Source: Neobacillus rhizophilus
GTDB lineage: Bacteria; Bacillota; Bacilli; Bacillales; Cytobacillaceae
Reading direction: 5' to 3'
Length of the DNA stretch: 44,032 nt
NCBI RefSeq assembly: GCF_018343535.1
Contig: NZ_JAGYPF010000004.1
Coordinates: 1-44,032 of the forward strand
In this document: one piece after another, positions 7,792 through 15,980 of the stretch
How the letters are laid out: each line of letters begins with the position of its first letter
Numbering within the stretch: the stretch's first letter is position 1
Program-made: the position numbers and the translations under genes
Notes under the pieces: model-generated
What the model was told of the DNA's origin: nothing
The model's input: the letters and a program-made list of their open reading frames with translations, nothing else
Databases searched by the model: none

Positions 7792-7904
7792 GACGAGTAA
7801 ACGTTAAGAATAGGCGAGTAAATTCTAAATTTCGGCGAGTAAATCAAAAAATAGACAAGTAACCCCGGTATCAGGCTAGTAAAAATCAAAAATAGACGAG
7901 TAAA
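7792..7904. repeat. Degenerate repeat with about 21-bp period (GACGAGTAAA)
   Basis: Six copies of G(A/G)C(G/A/T)AGTAA lie at 7792, 7813, 7834, 7854, 7873 and 7895, spaced 21, 21, 20, 19 and 22 bases, with unrelated A/T-rich DNA between them. They fill the middle of the 320-base gap before the hydrolase gene and contain no open reading frame of note. The spacing of about two helical turns puts all copies on one face of the DNA. Confidence 0.7.
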
Positions 7905-8009
7905 TCCTGAAATACCCAAAATTATCCAGATGGGGCGGTTCACTTTATTTTAAAAACAGCTTTATTATGGTAAATTGGGATAGAAAAATTACATAAAAGA
8001 GGTGTCACG

Positions 8010-8837
8010 ATGCCAATACAATCAGAATGGAGAACATTTACAGGGGCAAATGGAGATATTCGTGCTTATGTTGCTGCAATTGAACCTGTTACCGAACCAA
8101 GGCCGACGGTTATTGTCATTCAGGAAATTTGGGGTGTTGATGCTCATATCCAGGATGTTGCTCAGCGTTTCGCGGCTGCCGGTTACGTAGCCATTGCGCC
8201 AGATCTCTTTGCAGAAAATGGTGTCCGTCCAAATGAGTTGAATGAGGAGATGTTGAAAGAGGTGAAAAGCTTTCTCCATTCTATTCCACATCCAGCGTGG
8301 TTCAACCCGGATGCGCGGGAAGCGGAGATTTCAAAACTTCCAAACGAACGCCAAGAAACAATGCGTGCAGCATTAAACACGCTTTTTGGATTTTTAGATC
8401 CAAGTAAATCCGAAATGTTTGTCAATATTTTAAAGGCTGCCGCCGATTATGCACGAAATACTTACGAAAAAACGAAAAATATGACTGTCACATCTGTTGG
8501 ATTCTGTTTAGGCGGCGCTTTATCAGCGGCACTTGCTGTGAATGACCAAAACCATGCCGGGGCTGTTGTATTCTACGGCCGCCCGCCAAAAGAACGTATA
8601 GATGAAATTCAATGCCCAATTCTCGGCTTTTATGGCGGAAATGATCCGAATATCACGAACTTGATTCCAGCGTTCGAGGAGGAAATGAAGAAGTTGGACA
8701 AATCCTTTGAAGCGATTGTCTACCCTGATGCGCAGCATGCGTTCTTTAATGACACGAACCCAACCTATAATGCTCGCTATGCACGTGATTCCTTTGCTAA
8801 AGCACTTACGTTTTTGAACCAAGTTACGGCCGAATAA
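8010..8837 (+). CDS. Dienelactone hydrolase family protein
   Basis: A 275-residue alpha/beta hydrolase of the dienelactone hydrolase family. The nucleophile is Cys166 in GFCLGGA, with Asp212 (GGNDPN) and His243 (DAQHAF) completing the triad; the oxyanion-side QEIWGVDAHI at about 38-47 is also characteristic. The family hydrolyses lactone or ester bonds, classically in chloroaromatic degradation, but most Bacillus members have no proven substrate. RBS AGAGGTG before ATG 8010. It stands alone between a repeat-filled gap and its own terminator, so its neighbours give no clue. There is no signal peptide, so it should be cytoplasmic. Confidence 0.9.
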   Translation: MPIQSEWRTFTGANGDIRAYVAAIEPVTEPRPTVIVIQEIWGVDAHIQDVAQRFAAAGYVAIAPDLFAENGVRPNELNEEMLKEVKSFLHSIPHPAWFNPDAREAEISKLPNERQETMRAALNTLFGFLDPSKSEMFVNILKAAADYARNTYEKTKNMTVTSVGFCLGGALSAALAVNDQNHAGAVVFYGRPPKERIDEIQCPILGFYGGNDPNITNLIPAFEEEMKKLDKSFEAIVYPDAQHAFFNDTNPTYNARYARDSFAKALTFLNQVTAE

Positions 8838-8845
8838 TTTCAAGG

Positions 8846-8880
8846 AAACAGGTACTAGTGAAATCATAATACCTGTTTTT
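8846..8880 (+). terminator. Intrinsic terminator after the hydrolase
   Basis: AAACAGGTA (8846-8854) pairs with TACCTGTTT (8870-8878), followed by T. Confidence 0.85.
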
Positions 8881-8956
8881 CACTTGTTTTTTTCGAAAAA
8901 GAAAGGCTACAATAGAACCTATAAGTCATTTAGACAAACAAAACTAACATAAGTAG

Positions 8957-9706
<750 letters not shown>

Positions 9707-9718
9707 TAAGGAAAGATA

Positions 9719-9750
9719 AAAGGATAACTCTTCGGAGTTATCCTCTTTTC
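9719..9750. terminator. Bidirectional terminator between convergent genes
   Basis: AGGATAACTC (9721-9730), tetraloop TTCG, GAGTTATCCT (9735-9744), with T on one side and A on the other. It can serve both the aminopeptidase gene and the small gene on the minus strand. Confidence 0.88.
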
Positions 9751-9879
9751 TTATTGATTTTTCTTGTTTTGTCTTGCAGCTTTCTTATCATCTTTTTTAC
9801 TTAAAGTTGATTCGGCGCCAAATTCAGCATCATTACTGCCTGTATGCGGCTGGTTACGATTGTTATTACGATTTGTCAT
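9751..9879 (-). CDS. Small hydrophilic protein, possibly a gamma-type spore protein
   Basis: A 42-residue, Asn/Gln/Lys-rich protein with no hydrophobic stretch. The start (MTNRNNNRNQ) follows an excellent ribosome binding site, AAAGGAGAACCC, on the minus strand; a longer reading frame extends upstream, but no other start has such a site. The central AEFGAES recalls the EFASET/EFGSE repeat of gamma-type small acid-soluble spore proteins (SspE-like), as do the composition and lack of Cys and Trp. If that is right it would be made in the forespore as a degradable amino acid store. The similarity is short, so the family call is tentative, but the gene itself is well supported. Confidence 0.6.
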   Translation of the reverse strand: MTNRNNNRNQPHTGSNDAEFGAESTLSKKDDKKAARQNKKNQ

Positions 9880-10092
9880 GGGTTCTCCTTTCATATGTAC
9901 CTTCGTTAATAGGGCAAATGAGCCATTCATATAATGCAATTATTTTTGAAAAAATATTCATTCAATTTTATTGATATACGACTCAGGGGAAATTTTCCTT
10001 TAATTACTAGTATGATAAATGCTATAATAAATAAGCTGTGTTTCTTCTATTTTTAACTTGGAAATGCACATAACTTAAAGGGGCTGCCTGTA

Positions 10093-11397
10093 ATGGATTT
10101 TGTTTATATTAATCACAATGTTTTAGATAATGTGTTTTATATAATTGTCAGTCTGTTGATGTTTTTTGTGTTAGTTGATAACGTCAAAAAATTTAAACAG
10201 TATCGAAAAGCCCTTCTGACAGCCTGCATGAGTTTACCGATCATATTTTGTATGAAATTCCCGATTTACATTGACGAGTATTGTGTACATGATTTAAGGC
10301 AAATTCCCGTATTTATTGGAACACTTTATGGCGGATGGCCAGTCGGGGCTGTTCTATTGGTGATTATGTTAACATCTCGCTTTGCCATTTACGGAATGAA
10401 TGGTATTACATTAGTTGTATATATTGTGATATTTGTGGCTACAGCCCTATTTTCAGGAAGATTTAATAGGTTTAATCGAAAAAATAAATTGATCAGTTCC
10501 GTATTGCTGACCATTGTCCTTGAGATTTTTACGACTTATGTCGCCTTATGGATGTCTGATATTTTCGTTGTGACAGAAGCATACATTTTTTATTTTATTA
10601 TTCTGCCTCCTATTCTTATGTTTTTTATGGTATATATCATTGAATTATTGTCAGATGCTATGTATATCCGATCAAAAATAGTTAAGTTTGAAAAAATGGA
10701 GGTTGTCAGCCAACTGGCGGCAAGTATTTCACACGAAGTTCGAAATCCTTTAACCGTTGTAAAAGGATTTATGGAATTGCTTAAATCTCCTAATCTATCT
10801 CTAGACGAGAAGAAACGCTATATTGAACATATAGAAAGAGAACTTCATAATGCCGAATCGATTATTAGTGATTACCTGGCCTTTGCAAAACCAGCAATCG
10901 AAAAAGTAGAACCACTTCTAATCGAACAAGAAATCCGCAATGTCATTGATATCATGAAGCCTTTAGCAAAAATGAGTTCCGTGACTATTACAGATAACCT
11001 TGGTCAAGGAACGGTTCAAGGAAACAAGAACTATTTCCGCCAATGCTTTTTAAATTTAATAAAAAATGCGATCGAAGCAATGCCAAATGGCGGGGAGCTT
11101 CAAATAGTTTCAGCTCTTGAAAAAAATAAGGTCACAGTTAAAATAGTTGATACCGGTGTCGGCATGAGTAAAGAGCAAATAAACCGCTTCGGTGAGCCAT
11201 ACTACACCAGTAAAACAAAGGGCACAGGATTAGGTTCCATGGTCGCGGTGAAAACCATTCAGACGATGAATGGGAAGCTTGATATTGACAGTATCTTAAA
11301 TGTCGGAACGACCATAACCATCACATTACCCGCCTTTATTACAGAATATAAAATGGTTCAGAAGGATAGCCAATTAAAGTTAGAAACCGAATTTTAG
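10093..11397 (+). CDS. Sensor histidine kinase, KinB-like (sporulation phosphorelay)
   Basis: A 434-residue membrane histidine kinase. About 190 residues with several hydrophobic segments (for example IIVSLLMFFVLV near 18-29) match the 5TM receptor layout of the LytS/YhcK and KinB type, with no periplasmic sensor domain. The kinase part has the H-box LAASISHEVRNPLTVVKGF with phospho-acceptor His214, N-box NLIKNAIEAMPNGGEL (Asn325), G1 VDTGVGMS (Asp353) and TKGTGLGSMVAVKTIQ. No response regulator is adjacent, as expected for an orphan phosphorelay kinase that phosphorylates Spo0F. The sporulation role is inferred from this architecture; the kinase call is firm. ATG 10093 follows AAAGGGG. Confidence 0.87.
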   Translation: MDFVYINHNVLDNVFYIIVSLLMFFVLVDNVKKFKQYRKALLTACMSLPIIFCMKFPIYIDEYCVHDLRQIPVFIGTLYGGWPVGAVLLVIMLTSRFAIYGMNGITLVVYIVIFVATALFSGRFNRFNRKNKLISSVLLTIVLEIFTTYVALWMSDIFVVTEAYIFYFIILPPILMFFMVYIIELLSDAMYIRSKIVKFEKMEVVSQLAASISHEVRNPLTVVKGFMELLKSPNLSLDEKKRYIEHIERELHNAESIISDYLAFAKPAIEKVEPLLIEQEIRNVIDIMKPLAKMSSVTITDNLGQGTVQGNKNYFRQCFLNLIKNAIEAMPNGGELQIVSALEKNKVTVKIVDTGVGMSKEQINRFGEPYYTSKTKGTGLGSMVAVKTIQTMNGKLDIDSILNVGTTITITLPAFITEYKMVQKDSQLKLETEF

Positions 11398-11400
11398 CAA

Positions 11401-11424
11401 AAAAAGAGCTTTAAGCTCTTTTTT
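11401..11424. terminator. Bidirectional terminator between kinase and TSUP gene
   Basis: AAAAGAGCT (11402-11410) and AGCTCTTTT (11414-11422) form a tight hairpin with A/T flanks on both sides, between two convergent genes. Confidence 0.8.
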
Positions 11425-11425
11425 A

Positions 11426-12196
11426 TTATAATCCTATAAGTTTTAGCGCGCTAAAAATGATGACCGCTGAGATGACCGTACGAAGGGGCTTTGTCGGTAC
11501 TTTTGAAGATAAGGTACTCCCTATTAAAACGCCAGGGATCGACCCGATTAACAGGTTCCCTACAAGCATATAATTGACACTTCCAGCATTCGCGTGGAGG
11601 AGTCCGGCAACAGTCACTAATAAAAAGGCATGGGCAATATCGGTGCCAACCAGCTCAGATCCTTTCAAGCGGTAGAGATATAGCATGGCAAGGGCAAATA
11701 ATGATCCTGATCCTATTGAAGTCAGGCCGACGATAAAGCCGAAACCGGCACCGATTAAAATTGTTAATGTTCGTTTTTCCTCAATCGGCCTTAATTGCCA
11801 GCGGTTCGGCCTGATTTTATTATCAAAAAATGTCTTAATTAAAATGGCTGTGGCCACTAGAATTAGAACATAGCCAAGTCCATGTTTGATAATTTGTTCT
11901 TGATTGTGGAAATATTTTTCAAAAACCTGAAGGATGAGAATGGCTCCTGCTGCACTTGGGACACTACCGATAGCAAGATACTTCATGAGTTTAAAGTTAA
12001 TCGTTTTCTGTCTCCAATGCTGAATGACTCCAAACAGTTTTGTAATGGAGTTGTAAACAAGGTCCGTTCCCACCGCAATGGAAGGCTGAATTCCGACCAT
12101 GATGAGCACTGGGGTTAACAATGCTGCCCCTCCAACCCCTGTTAATCCTACCAATAACCCAACTAATAATCCCATTAATGCAATTCCTATGCTCAT
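11426..12196 (-). CDS. TSUP family membrane permease (TauE/SafE type)
   Basis: A 256-residue, very hydrophobic protein with the TSUP start pattern, GLLVGLTGVGGAALLTPVLI near residues 12-31, and an internal half-repeat, GFGFIVGLTSIGSGSLFAL, in the second half. The family exports sulfite, sulfoacetate or related organic anions, or takes some up. Start ATG at 12194-12196 follows AAGGAGGC on the minus strand. It lies downstream of dapA on the same strand, but 380 bases with hairpin repeats intervene, so co-transcription is doubtful. A sulfite-oxidase-fold enzyme and an SsuABC-type importer also occur in the window, but they are too far away to argue for one pathway. Confidence 0.85.
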   Translation of the reverse strand: MSIGIALMGLLVGLLVGLTGVGGAALLTPVLIMVGIQPSIAVGTDLVYNSITKLFGVIQHWRQKTINFKLMKYLAIGSVPSAAGAILILQVFEKYFHNQEQIIKHGLGYVLILVATAILIKTFFDNKIRPNRWQLRPIEEKRTLTILIGAGFGFIVGLTSIGSGSLFALAMLYLYRLKGSELVGTDIAHAFLLVTVAGLLHANAGSVNYMLVGNLLIGSIPGVLIGSTLSSKVPTKPLRTVISAVIIFSALKLIGL

Positions 12197-12350
12197 GTTG
12201 GGGGCCTCCTTCTTTCATGATGAATTCCGAGTAAATATATGTGAATTATAGAGTTTGAAGGAGATTTTGTAAACACTTTTCTGAATTTATTAAAGAAATA
12301 TTTTTGCAGTGAGGATAGAGGGAAAAAAGATTAGCGGATACATTGAGGCC

Positions 12351-12551
12351 ATGAAGGACATAATGGACAAGGGAACAACTAAAAATGTCCTTCATCAAGG
12401 TTATGAAGGACATTTTGAAACAGGTAACGGAAGGTTTTGGTCTTCAACGGGGTTATGAAGGACATTATGAATTGGTGACAACATGAATTTGTCCTTCATC
12501 AAAAAAATGAAGGACAAATCCAACCAGAATCCGGTTATTTTTGTCCTTCTT
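12351..12551. repeat. Cluster of ATGAAGGACA / TGTCCTTCAT repeats
   Basis: The decamer ATGAAGGACA occurs at 12351, 12403, 12454 and 12507, and its reverse complement at 12386 and 12490, with a near copy (TGTCCTTCTT) at 12542. Two pairs form perfect hairpins: 12382-12416 (14-bp stem, 7-base loop) and 12487-12519 (13-bp stem). No T-tracts follow, so they are not ordinary terminators. They fill the gap between the 3' end of dapA and the TSUP gene. No open reading frame is visible there. Confidence 0.75.
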
Positions 12552-12575
12552 AAACCGATATCAAATTATATCATT

Positions 12576-13463
12576 CTACAAAACTTCCACTGCACTGTTC
12601 TGCAACAGCATATTTCGAAGCGTTTTAGTCTCCTCATCGTTTAATGGAATCAGCGGCAAGCGCAGACCGCCAGCATTGATCCCTTTCATATTTAAAGCTG
12701 CTTTTACAGGTGCTGGGCTAGGCGCTGCAAATAAAGCCTTCATAATGGGCAGTAATTCACGGTGTGCTGCAGCAGCGCCCGCCAAATCCCCATTTTTAAA
12801 GCGTGTAACCATATCCTGCATTTCATTCCCGATAATATGAGATGCAACGGAAATCACACCAACGCCGCCAATCGAAAGCACCGGCAAGGTCATTCCATCA
12901 TCACCACTGTATAAAGAAAAGTCATCAGCAGTTTGTTTAATAATTTCGGCCATGTCATCCAAGTGGCCGCTAGCTTCCTTAACCGCTACGATATTAGGAA
13001 TCTGAGAAAGGCGGATGACCGTTTCAGCAGATATATTGACGACACTGCGGCCCGGAATATTATAAAGCATAACCGGAAGAGAAGTAGATTCAGCAATCGC
13101 TTTAAAATGCTGATACATGCCCTCCTGGGATGGTTTATTATAGTATGGTGCAACGAGCATGATGCCGTCTACGCCGACTTCCTCTGCTAGCTTTGTTAGA
13201 CTGATTGAGGATCTTGTGTTGTTGGAGCCAGTGCCTGCAATAACGGGAACTCTCCCGTCCACAACTTCAACCACAAATTTAAATAATGCCACTTTTTCCT
13301 CAGTTGATAAGGTAGGGGACTCACCAGTTGTTCCACAAACCACCAACCCGTCAGTACCATTCGCTAATAAATAATTTACTAAATCACTCGTCGCATTAAA
13401 ATCAATTTCGCCATGCTGATCAAACGGAGTCACCATTGCTGTTAAAACTTGGCCAAAGTACAT
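12576..13463 (-). CDS. dapA: 4-hydroxy-tetrahydrodipicolinate synthase
   Basis: A 295-residue DapA, which condenses pyruvate with aspartate semialdehyde in the first committed step to diaminopimelate and lysine. Lys162 (AVKEASG) is the Schiff-base lysine; Thr45/Thr46 (CGTTGES), Tyr134 and Arg139 (LYNIPGRS) complete the active site. A longer frame runs to 13613, but that part overlaps the riboswitch terminator; ATG at 13461-13463 follows GGGTGA and starts at the usual family position. The gene stands alone behind a lysine riboswitch rather than with asd and dapG, so it may be a lysine-regulated second copy, with another dapA serving cell-wall and spore dipicolinate needs. That is inference. 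Confidence 0.95.
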   Translation of the reverse strand: MYFGQVLTAMVTPFDQHGEIDFNATSDLVNYLLANGTDGLVVCGTTGESPTLSTEEKVALFKFVVEVVDGRVPVIAGTGSNNTRSSISLTKLAEEVGVDGIMLVAPYYNKPSQEGMYQHFKAIAESTSLPVMLYNIPGRSVVNISAETVIRLSQIPNIVAVKEASGHLDDMAEIIKQTADDFSLYSGDDGMTLPVLSIGGVGVISVASHIIGNEMQDMVTRFKNGDLAGAAAAHRELLPIMKALFAAPSPAPVKAALNMKGINAGGLRLPLIPLNDEETKTLRNMLLQNSAVEVL

Positions 13464-13512
13464 AAATTTCACCCTTTTAAAATTATTTTTAAAAAGAGGT
13501 AAGGCCAAACGC

Positions 13513-13545
13513 AAAAAGCAGCTGAGGGAAGGGCCCAACAGCTGC
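13513..13545 (-). terminator. Attenuator terminator of the lysine riboswitch
   Basis: On the minus strand GCAGCTG (complement of 13539-13545) pairs with CAGCTGC (complement of 13518-13524), followed by TTTTT. It lies between the aptamer and dapA, so lysine binding should favour it. Confidence 0.85.
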
Positions 13546-13575
13546 ATCAGAAACGTTAATTTTACAAGTTCCCCT

Positions 13576-13758
13576 GCGTGAGATAGCCCTCCATATAGTT
13601 TCCTATATGACAATTCTGTATTTATTCAATAACAGAACCAGCTTCCGGAACAATGAGATCCTCAGAAGCTTCGGCAAATTCCCCTTTCTGCCACCGTCAA
13701 CGGGTCCCATTACCCTTGGATGGTTTACTGATGGTCTTTGCGCCTCTATCCTCACTTC
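13576..13758 (-). promoter_or_regulatory. Lysine riboswitch (L box) controlling dapA
   Basis: Read on the minus strand, the leader contains the conserved L-box blocks in order: GAGGATAGAGGCGC, GAAAGGGGAATTTGCCGAAGC, GCTGGTTCTGTTATTGAATAA (here in part as GGTTCTGTTATTGAATAA), and finally GGAGGGCTATCTC, which closes helix P1 with the opening GGATAG. The order, spacing and sequences match the aptamer known from lysC leaders. The terminator at 13513-13545 is the expression platform. Confidence 0.95.
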
Positions 13759-13793
13759 ATAAGGTATGAAGTAAGAAGTATGTAATTAAAATT

Positions 13794-13822
13794 AATATAA
13801 CAGAATATTCCTATTTGTTCAA
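13794..13822 (-). promoter_or_regulatory. Sigma-A promoter of the lysine riboswitch-dapA unit
   Basis: On the minus strand TTGAAC (complement of 13817-13822), a 17-base spacer and TATATT (complement of 13794-13799). Transcription would begin about 35 bases before the aptamer. Confidence 0.78.
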
Positions 13823-13971
13823 GGGGTTTTTATAAAAAACACTAAAATCGTATATTTATTGATAGTTATATAGCATTGGGAGGAGAGCAGGGATTAACAG
13901 ACTACGCTTCTTTTTTGAGTTTTTTCCCAATTATCCTTAAAATGGAGGTAATGTTGAAGAGGTGAATTATT

Positions 13972-14904
13972 GTGAAAATCGAAAATATTTTAATTGTCAG
14001 TCCCATGTATCAGGAGCTTCGGGCATACATCCAAAATGCGGGCGTCCAAAAGAATTTCCGTTATATCCCGGAGGATGAAGTTATTCAGGATAATTTGAAA
14101 TGGGCGGATGCACTTGTATCTTTTAATCTCAAATCCGATTACGATTACAGTCATTTAAAATGGGTGCACTCGCTCGGTGCGGGAGTTGACCGTTTTTTAT
14201 TTAAAAATGCCTGGGACGATAGTGTACTTTTGACAAGGACCATTTGTTCGTTTGGTCAAAGAATCGGAGAGTATTGTTTAAGCTACATATTAAGAGATTT
14301 ACAATTTCACGAGGAGTTCCGGGAATTACAGTTGCAGAAAAAATGGCAGCAAAGGACTCCGAAGTTATTAAACGAACTCAAAGTGATGGTTTATGGAACC
14401 GGTGAAATTGGACAGGCTGCCGCGAAGCTTTTGTCTGGTTTCGGAGTGGAAGTTTACGGCGTCTCCCAAAGTGGAAAAGAAAAAGAGTATTTTAATGATG
14501 TAATGACTGTTGAATCTCATTTTACCCTACTAGGGGAAATGGATGTGATCATCAACACGATGCCGCTAACGGAACAAACGGCTGGATTTTTTAATAGTCA
14601 AGTTTTTCAAAAAGTAACAAATTCCGGTTTTATTAATGTTGGGCGAGGGGCATCGGTGGATGAAGAAGCATTGCTGCAAGCTTTGGAAGACGGGCAGGTC
14701 CGTTATGCTGTCTTGGATGTGTTTGCACAGGAGCCGCTGCCGGAAAATCATCCATTATGGAAACATCCTGGCGTACTGATTACCCCTCATATTTCAGCGG
14801 TAACGTCACCAGAAGAAGGTGCAGCGTGTTTTTTGGATACACTTAAAAACTTGGAAGAAAACAAACCTCTTAACAATAGAGTAGATACCAAGAAGGGATA
14901 TTAG
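13972..14904 (+). CDS. D-isomer-specific 2-hydroxyacid dehydrogenase
   Basis: A 310-residue enzyme of the D-2-hydroxyacid dehydrogenase family, which interconverts 2-oxo acids and D-2-hydroxy acids with NAD(P)(H). The nucleotide loop is YGTGEIGQAA (about 141-150). The catalytic set is Arg225 (INVGRGASVD), Glu254 (FAQEPLP) and His273 (TPHIS). There is no ACT domain, so it is not the regulated SerA type; hydroxypyruvate/glyoxylate or branched 2-oxo acids are plausible substrates. GTG 13972 follows AGAGGTGA at 13958-13965. It probably forms an operon with the beta-hydroxyacid dehydrogenase gene 22 bases downstream. Confidence 0.88.
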   Translation: MKIENILIVSPMYQELRAYIQNAGVQKNFRYIPEDEVIQDNLKWADALVSFNLKSDYDYSHLKWVHSLGAGVDRFLFKNAWDDSVLLTRTICSFGQRIGEYCLSYILRDLQFHEEFRELQLQKKWQQRTPKLLNELKVMVYGTGEIGQAAAKLLSGFGVEVYGVSQSGKEKEYFNDVMTVESHFTLLGEMDVIINTMPLTEQTAGFFNSQVFQKVTNSGFINVGRGASVDEEALLQALEDGQVRYAVLDVFAQEPLPENHPLWKHPGVLITPHISAVTSPEEGAACFLDTLKNLEENKPLNNRVDTKKGY

Positions 14905-14926
14905 AATAGCAGGAGGATGAACGAAA

Positions 14927-15814
14927 ATGACAGGAGTAATTGGCTTTATTGGCCTTGGAAATATGGGAGAGCCTATGGTCATGAATTTATTGAAGGCTGG
15001 TTTTCAGGTGAAGGTTTACAATCGAACTCCCGAGAAAACAAAGGCAGTTGTTGAAGCTGGCGCCGAGCAAGTGAACAGGCCTGCAGACGCCGCAGCACCT
15101 GGCGGAATCGTGATTACTATGGTGGCAAACGATCAGGCAGTAGAAGAGCTCGTTATGGGACCAAATGGGTTTGGGGAAGTGCTGGGGCAGGGCGGTATCC
15201 ATTTATCAATGAGTACAATAGCTCCAGCAACATCACGAAAATTAGCAACTTATCATCAGGAGCATGGCAGCCAATATGTGGCCTCCCCAGTTTTTGGTCG
15301 TCCGGAAGCAGCGGCAGCTCAAAAATTGAATATTCTTAGCTCAGGGTCCAGTGTAGCGAAAGAGCGGGTAAAACACATCCAGGATGCTCTTGGCCAGCGT
15401 GTTTTTGATGTAGGGGAGGAGCCTGAAAGTGCCAATGTCATCAAGTTAGGCGGAAATTTTATGATTATGGCAGCAATGGAAGCAATGGCCGAAGCCTTTA
15501 ATCTAGCTGAGAAAAATGGTATAGACCGGCAGCTGGCTGCTGAAATTTATGCATCAACCTTATTTAATTGTACAGTGTATCAAGGTTATGGCCAGATGAT
15601 TGCCAAAAAGCAGTTTGAACCGGCGGGTTTTCAGCTGGCGCTCGGTCTTAAGGATTGCAACCTAGTTTTGGAGGAGGCAAACTCGACCCAGACACCGATG
15701 CCGTTAGCGGGTCTATTGCATAACCGCCTGCTAGCCTCAGTGGCCAAAAATCGCGGAAATCAGGATTGGGCAGCACTTACTAGAATTGCTCTTGAAGAAG
15801 CGGGATTGGAATAA
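14927..15814 (+). CDS. Beta-hydroxyacid dehydrogenase (3-hydroxyisobutyrate DH family)
   Basis: A 295-residue protein of the beta-hydroxyacid dehydrogenase family. It begins with the NAD(P) motif GFIGLGNMGEP (about 6-16) and carries HLSMSTIAPATS and the catalytic Lys173 in KLGGNFMIM. Relatives include 3-hydroxyisobutyrate dehydrogenase, tartronate semialdehyde reductase and imine reductases; sequence alone does not separate them. RBS AGGAGGATG. With the D-2-hydroxyacid dehydrogenase immediately upstream it could handle related C3-C4 hydroxy acids, but no sugar or valine degradation gene is adjacent to confirm this. Confidence 0.87.
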   Translation: MTGVIGFIGLGNMGEPMVMNLLKAGFQVKVYNRTPEKTKAVVEAGAEQVNRPADAAAPGGIVITMVANDQAVEELVMGPNGFGEVLGQGGIHLSMSTIAPATSRKLATYHQEHGSQYVASPVFGRPEAAAAQKLNILSSGSSVAKERVKHIQDALGQRVFDVGEEPESANVIKLGGNFMIMAAMEAMAEAFNLAEKNGIDRQLAAEIYASTLFNCTVYQGYGQMIAKKQFEPAGFQLALGLKDCNLVLEEANSTQTPMPLAGLLHNRLLASVAKNRGNQDWAALTRIALEEAGLE

Positions 15815-15826
15815 CAGGGTGCAGTG

Positions 15827-15964
15827 ATGAATGTTGCTGAAAAAGTAAGAAAAATAAGAAAAATTGAAGGTATACGCTCATTAATTTCGTGTTCTGGCAG
15901 GAGATTAGCCGTAAAAGTAGAACATTATAATCAAACACCTAGAATTGCTTCTTGGAGTAGATAA
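15827..15964 (+). CDS. Hypothetical 45-residue basic protein
   Basis: A short reading frame beginning MNVAEKVRKIRKIEG and ending RIASWSR fills the gap between two oxidoreductase genes, 12 bases after the first stop and 16 before the next start. AGGGTG at 15816-15821 could serve as a ribosome binding site. The protein is basic, with no membrane segment or familiar motif. It could be a real small gene, a decayed remnant, or chance; I do not recognise it. Confidence 0.35.
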   Translation: MNVAEKVRKIRKIEGIRSLISCSGRRLAVKVEHYNQTPRIASWSR

Positions 15965-15980
15965 AACAGGGAGTGGTTAG

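Noticed and set aside
7792..7904. Possible CRISPR array
   Set aside because: The repeat unit is only about 10 bases, is degenerate, and the spacing of about 21 is far too short for repeats plus spacers; no cas genes are present.
8002..8190. Second frame at the start of the hydrolase gene
   Set aside because: It overlaps the clear dienelactone hydrolase gene in another frame and has no motif.
13464..13613. N-terminal 50-codon extension of DapA
   Set aside because: It lies over the lysine riboswitch 3' end and terminator; DapA proteins start at the MYFGQVLTAM position.
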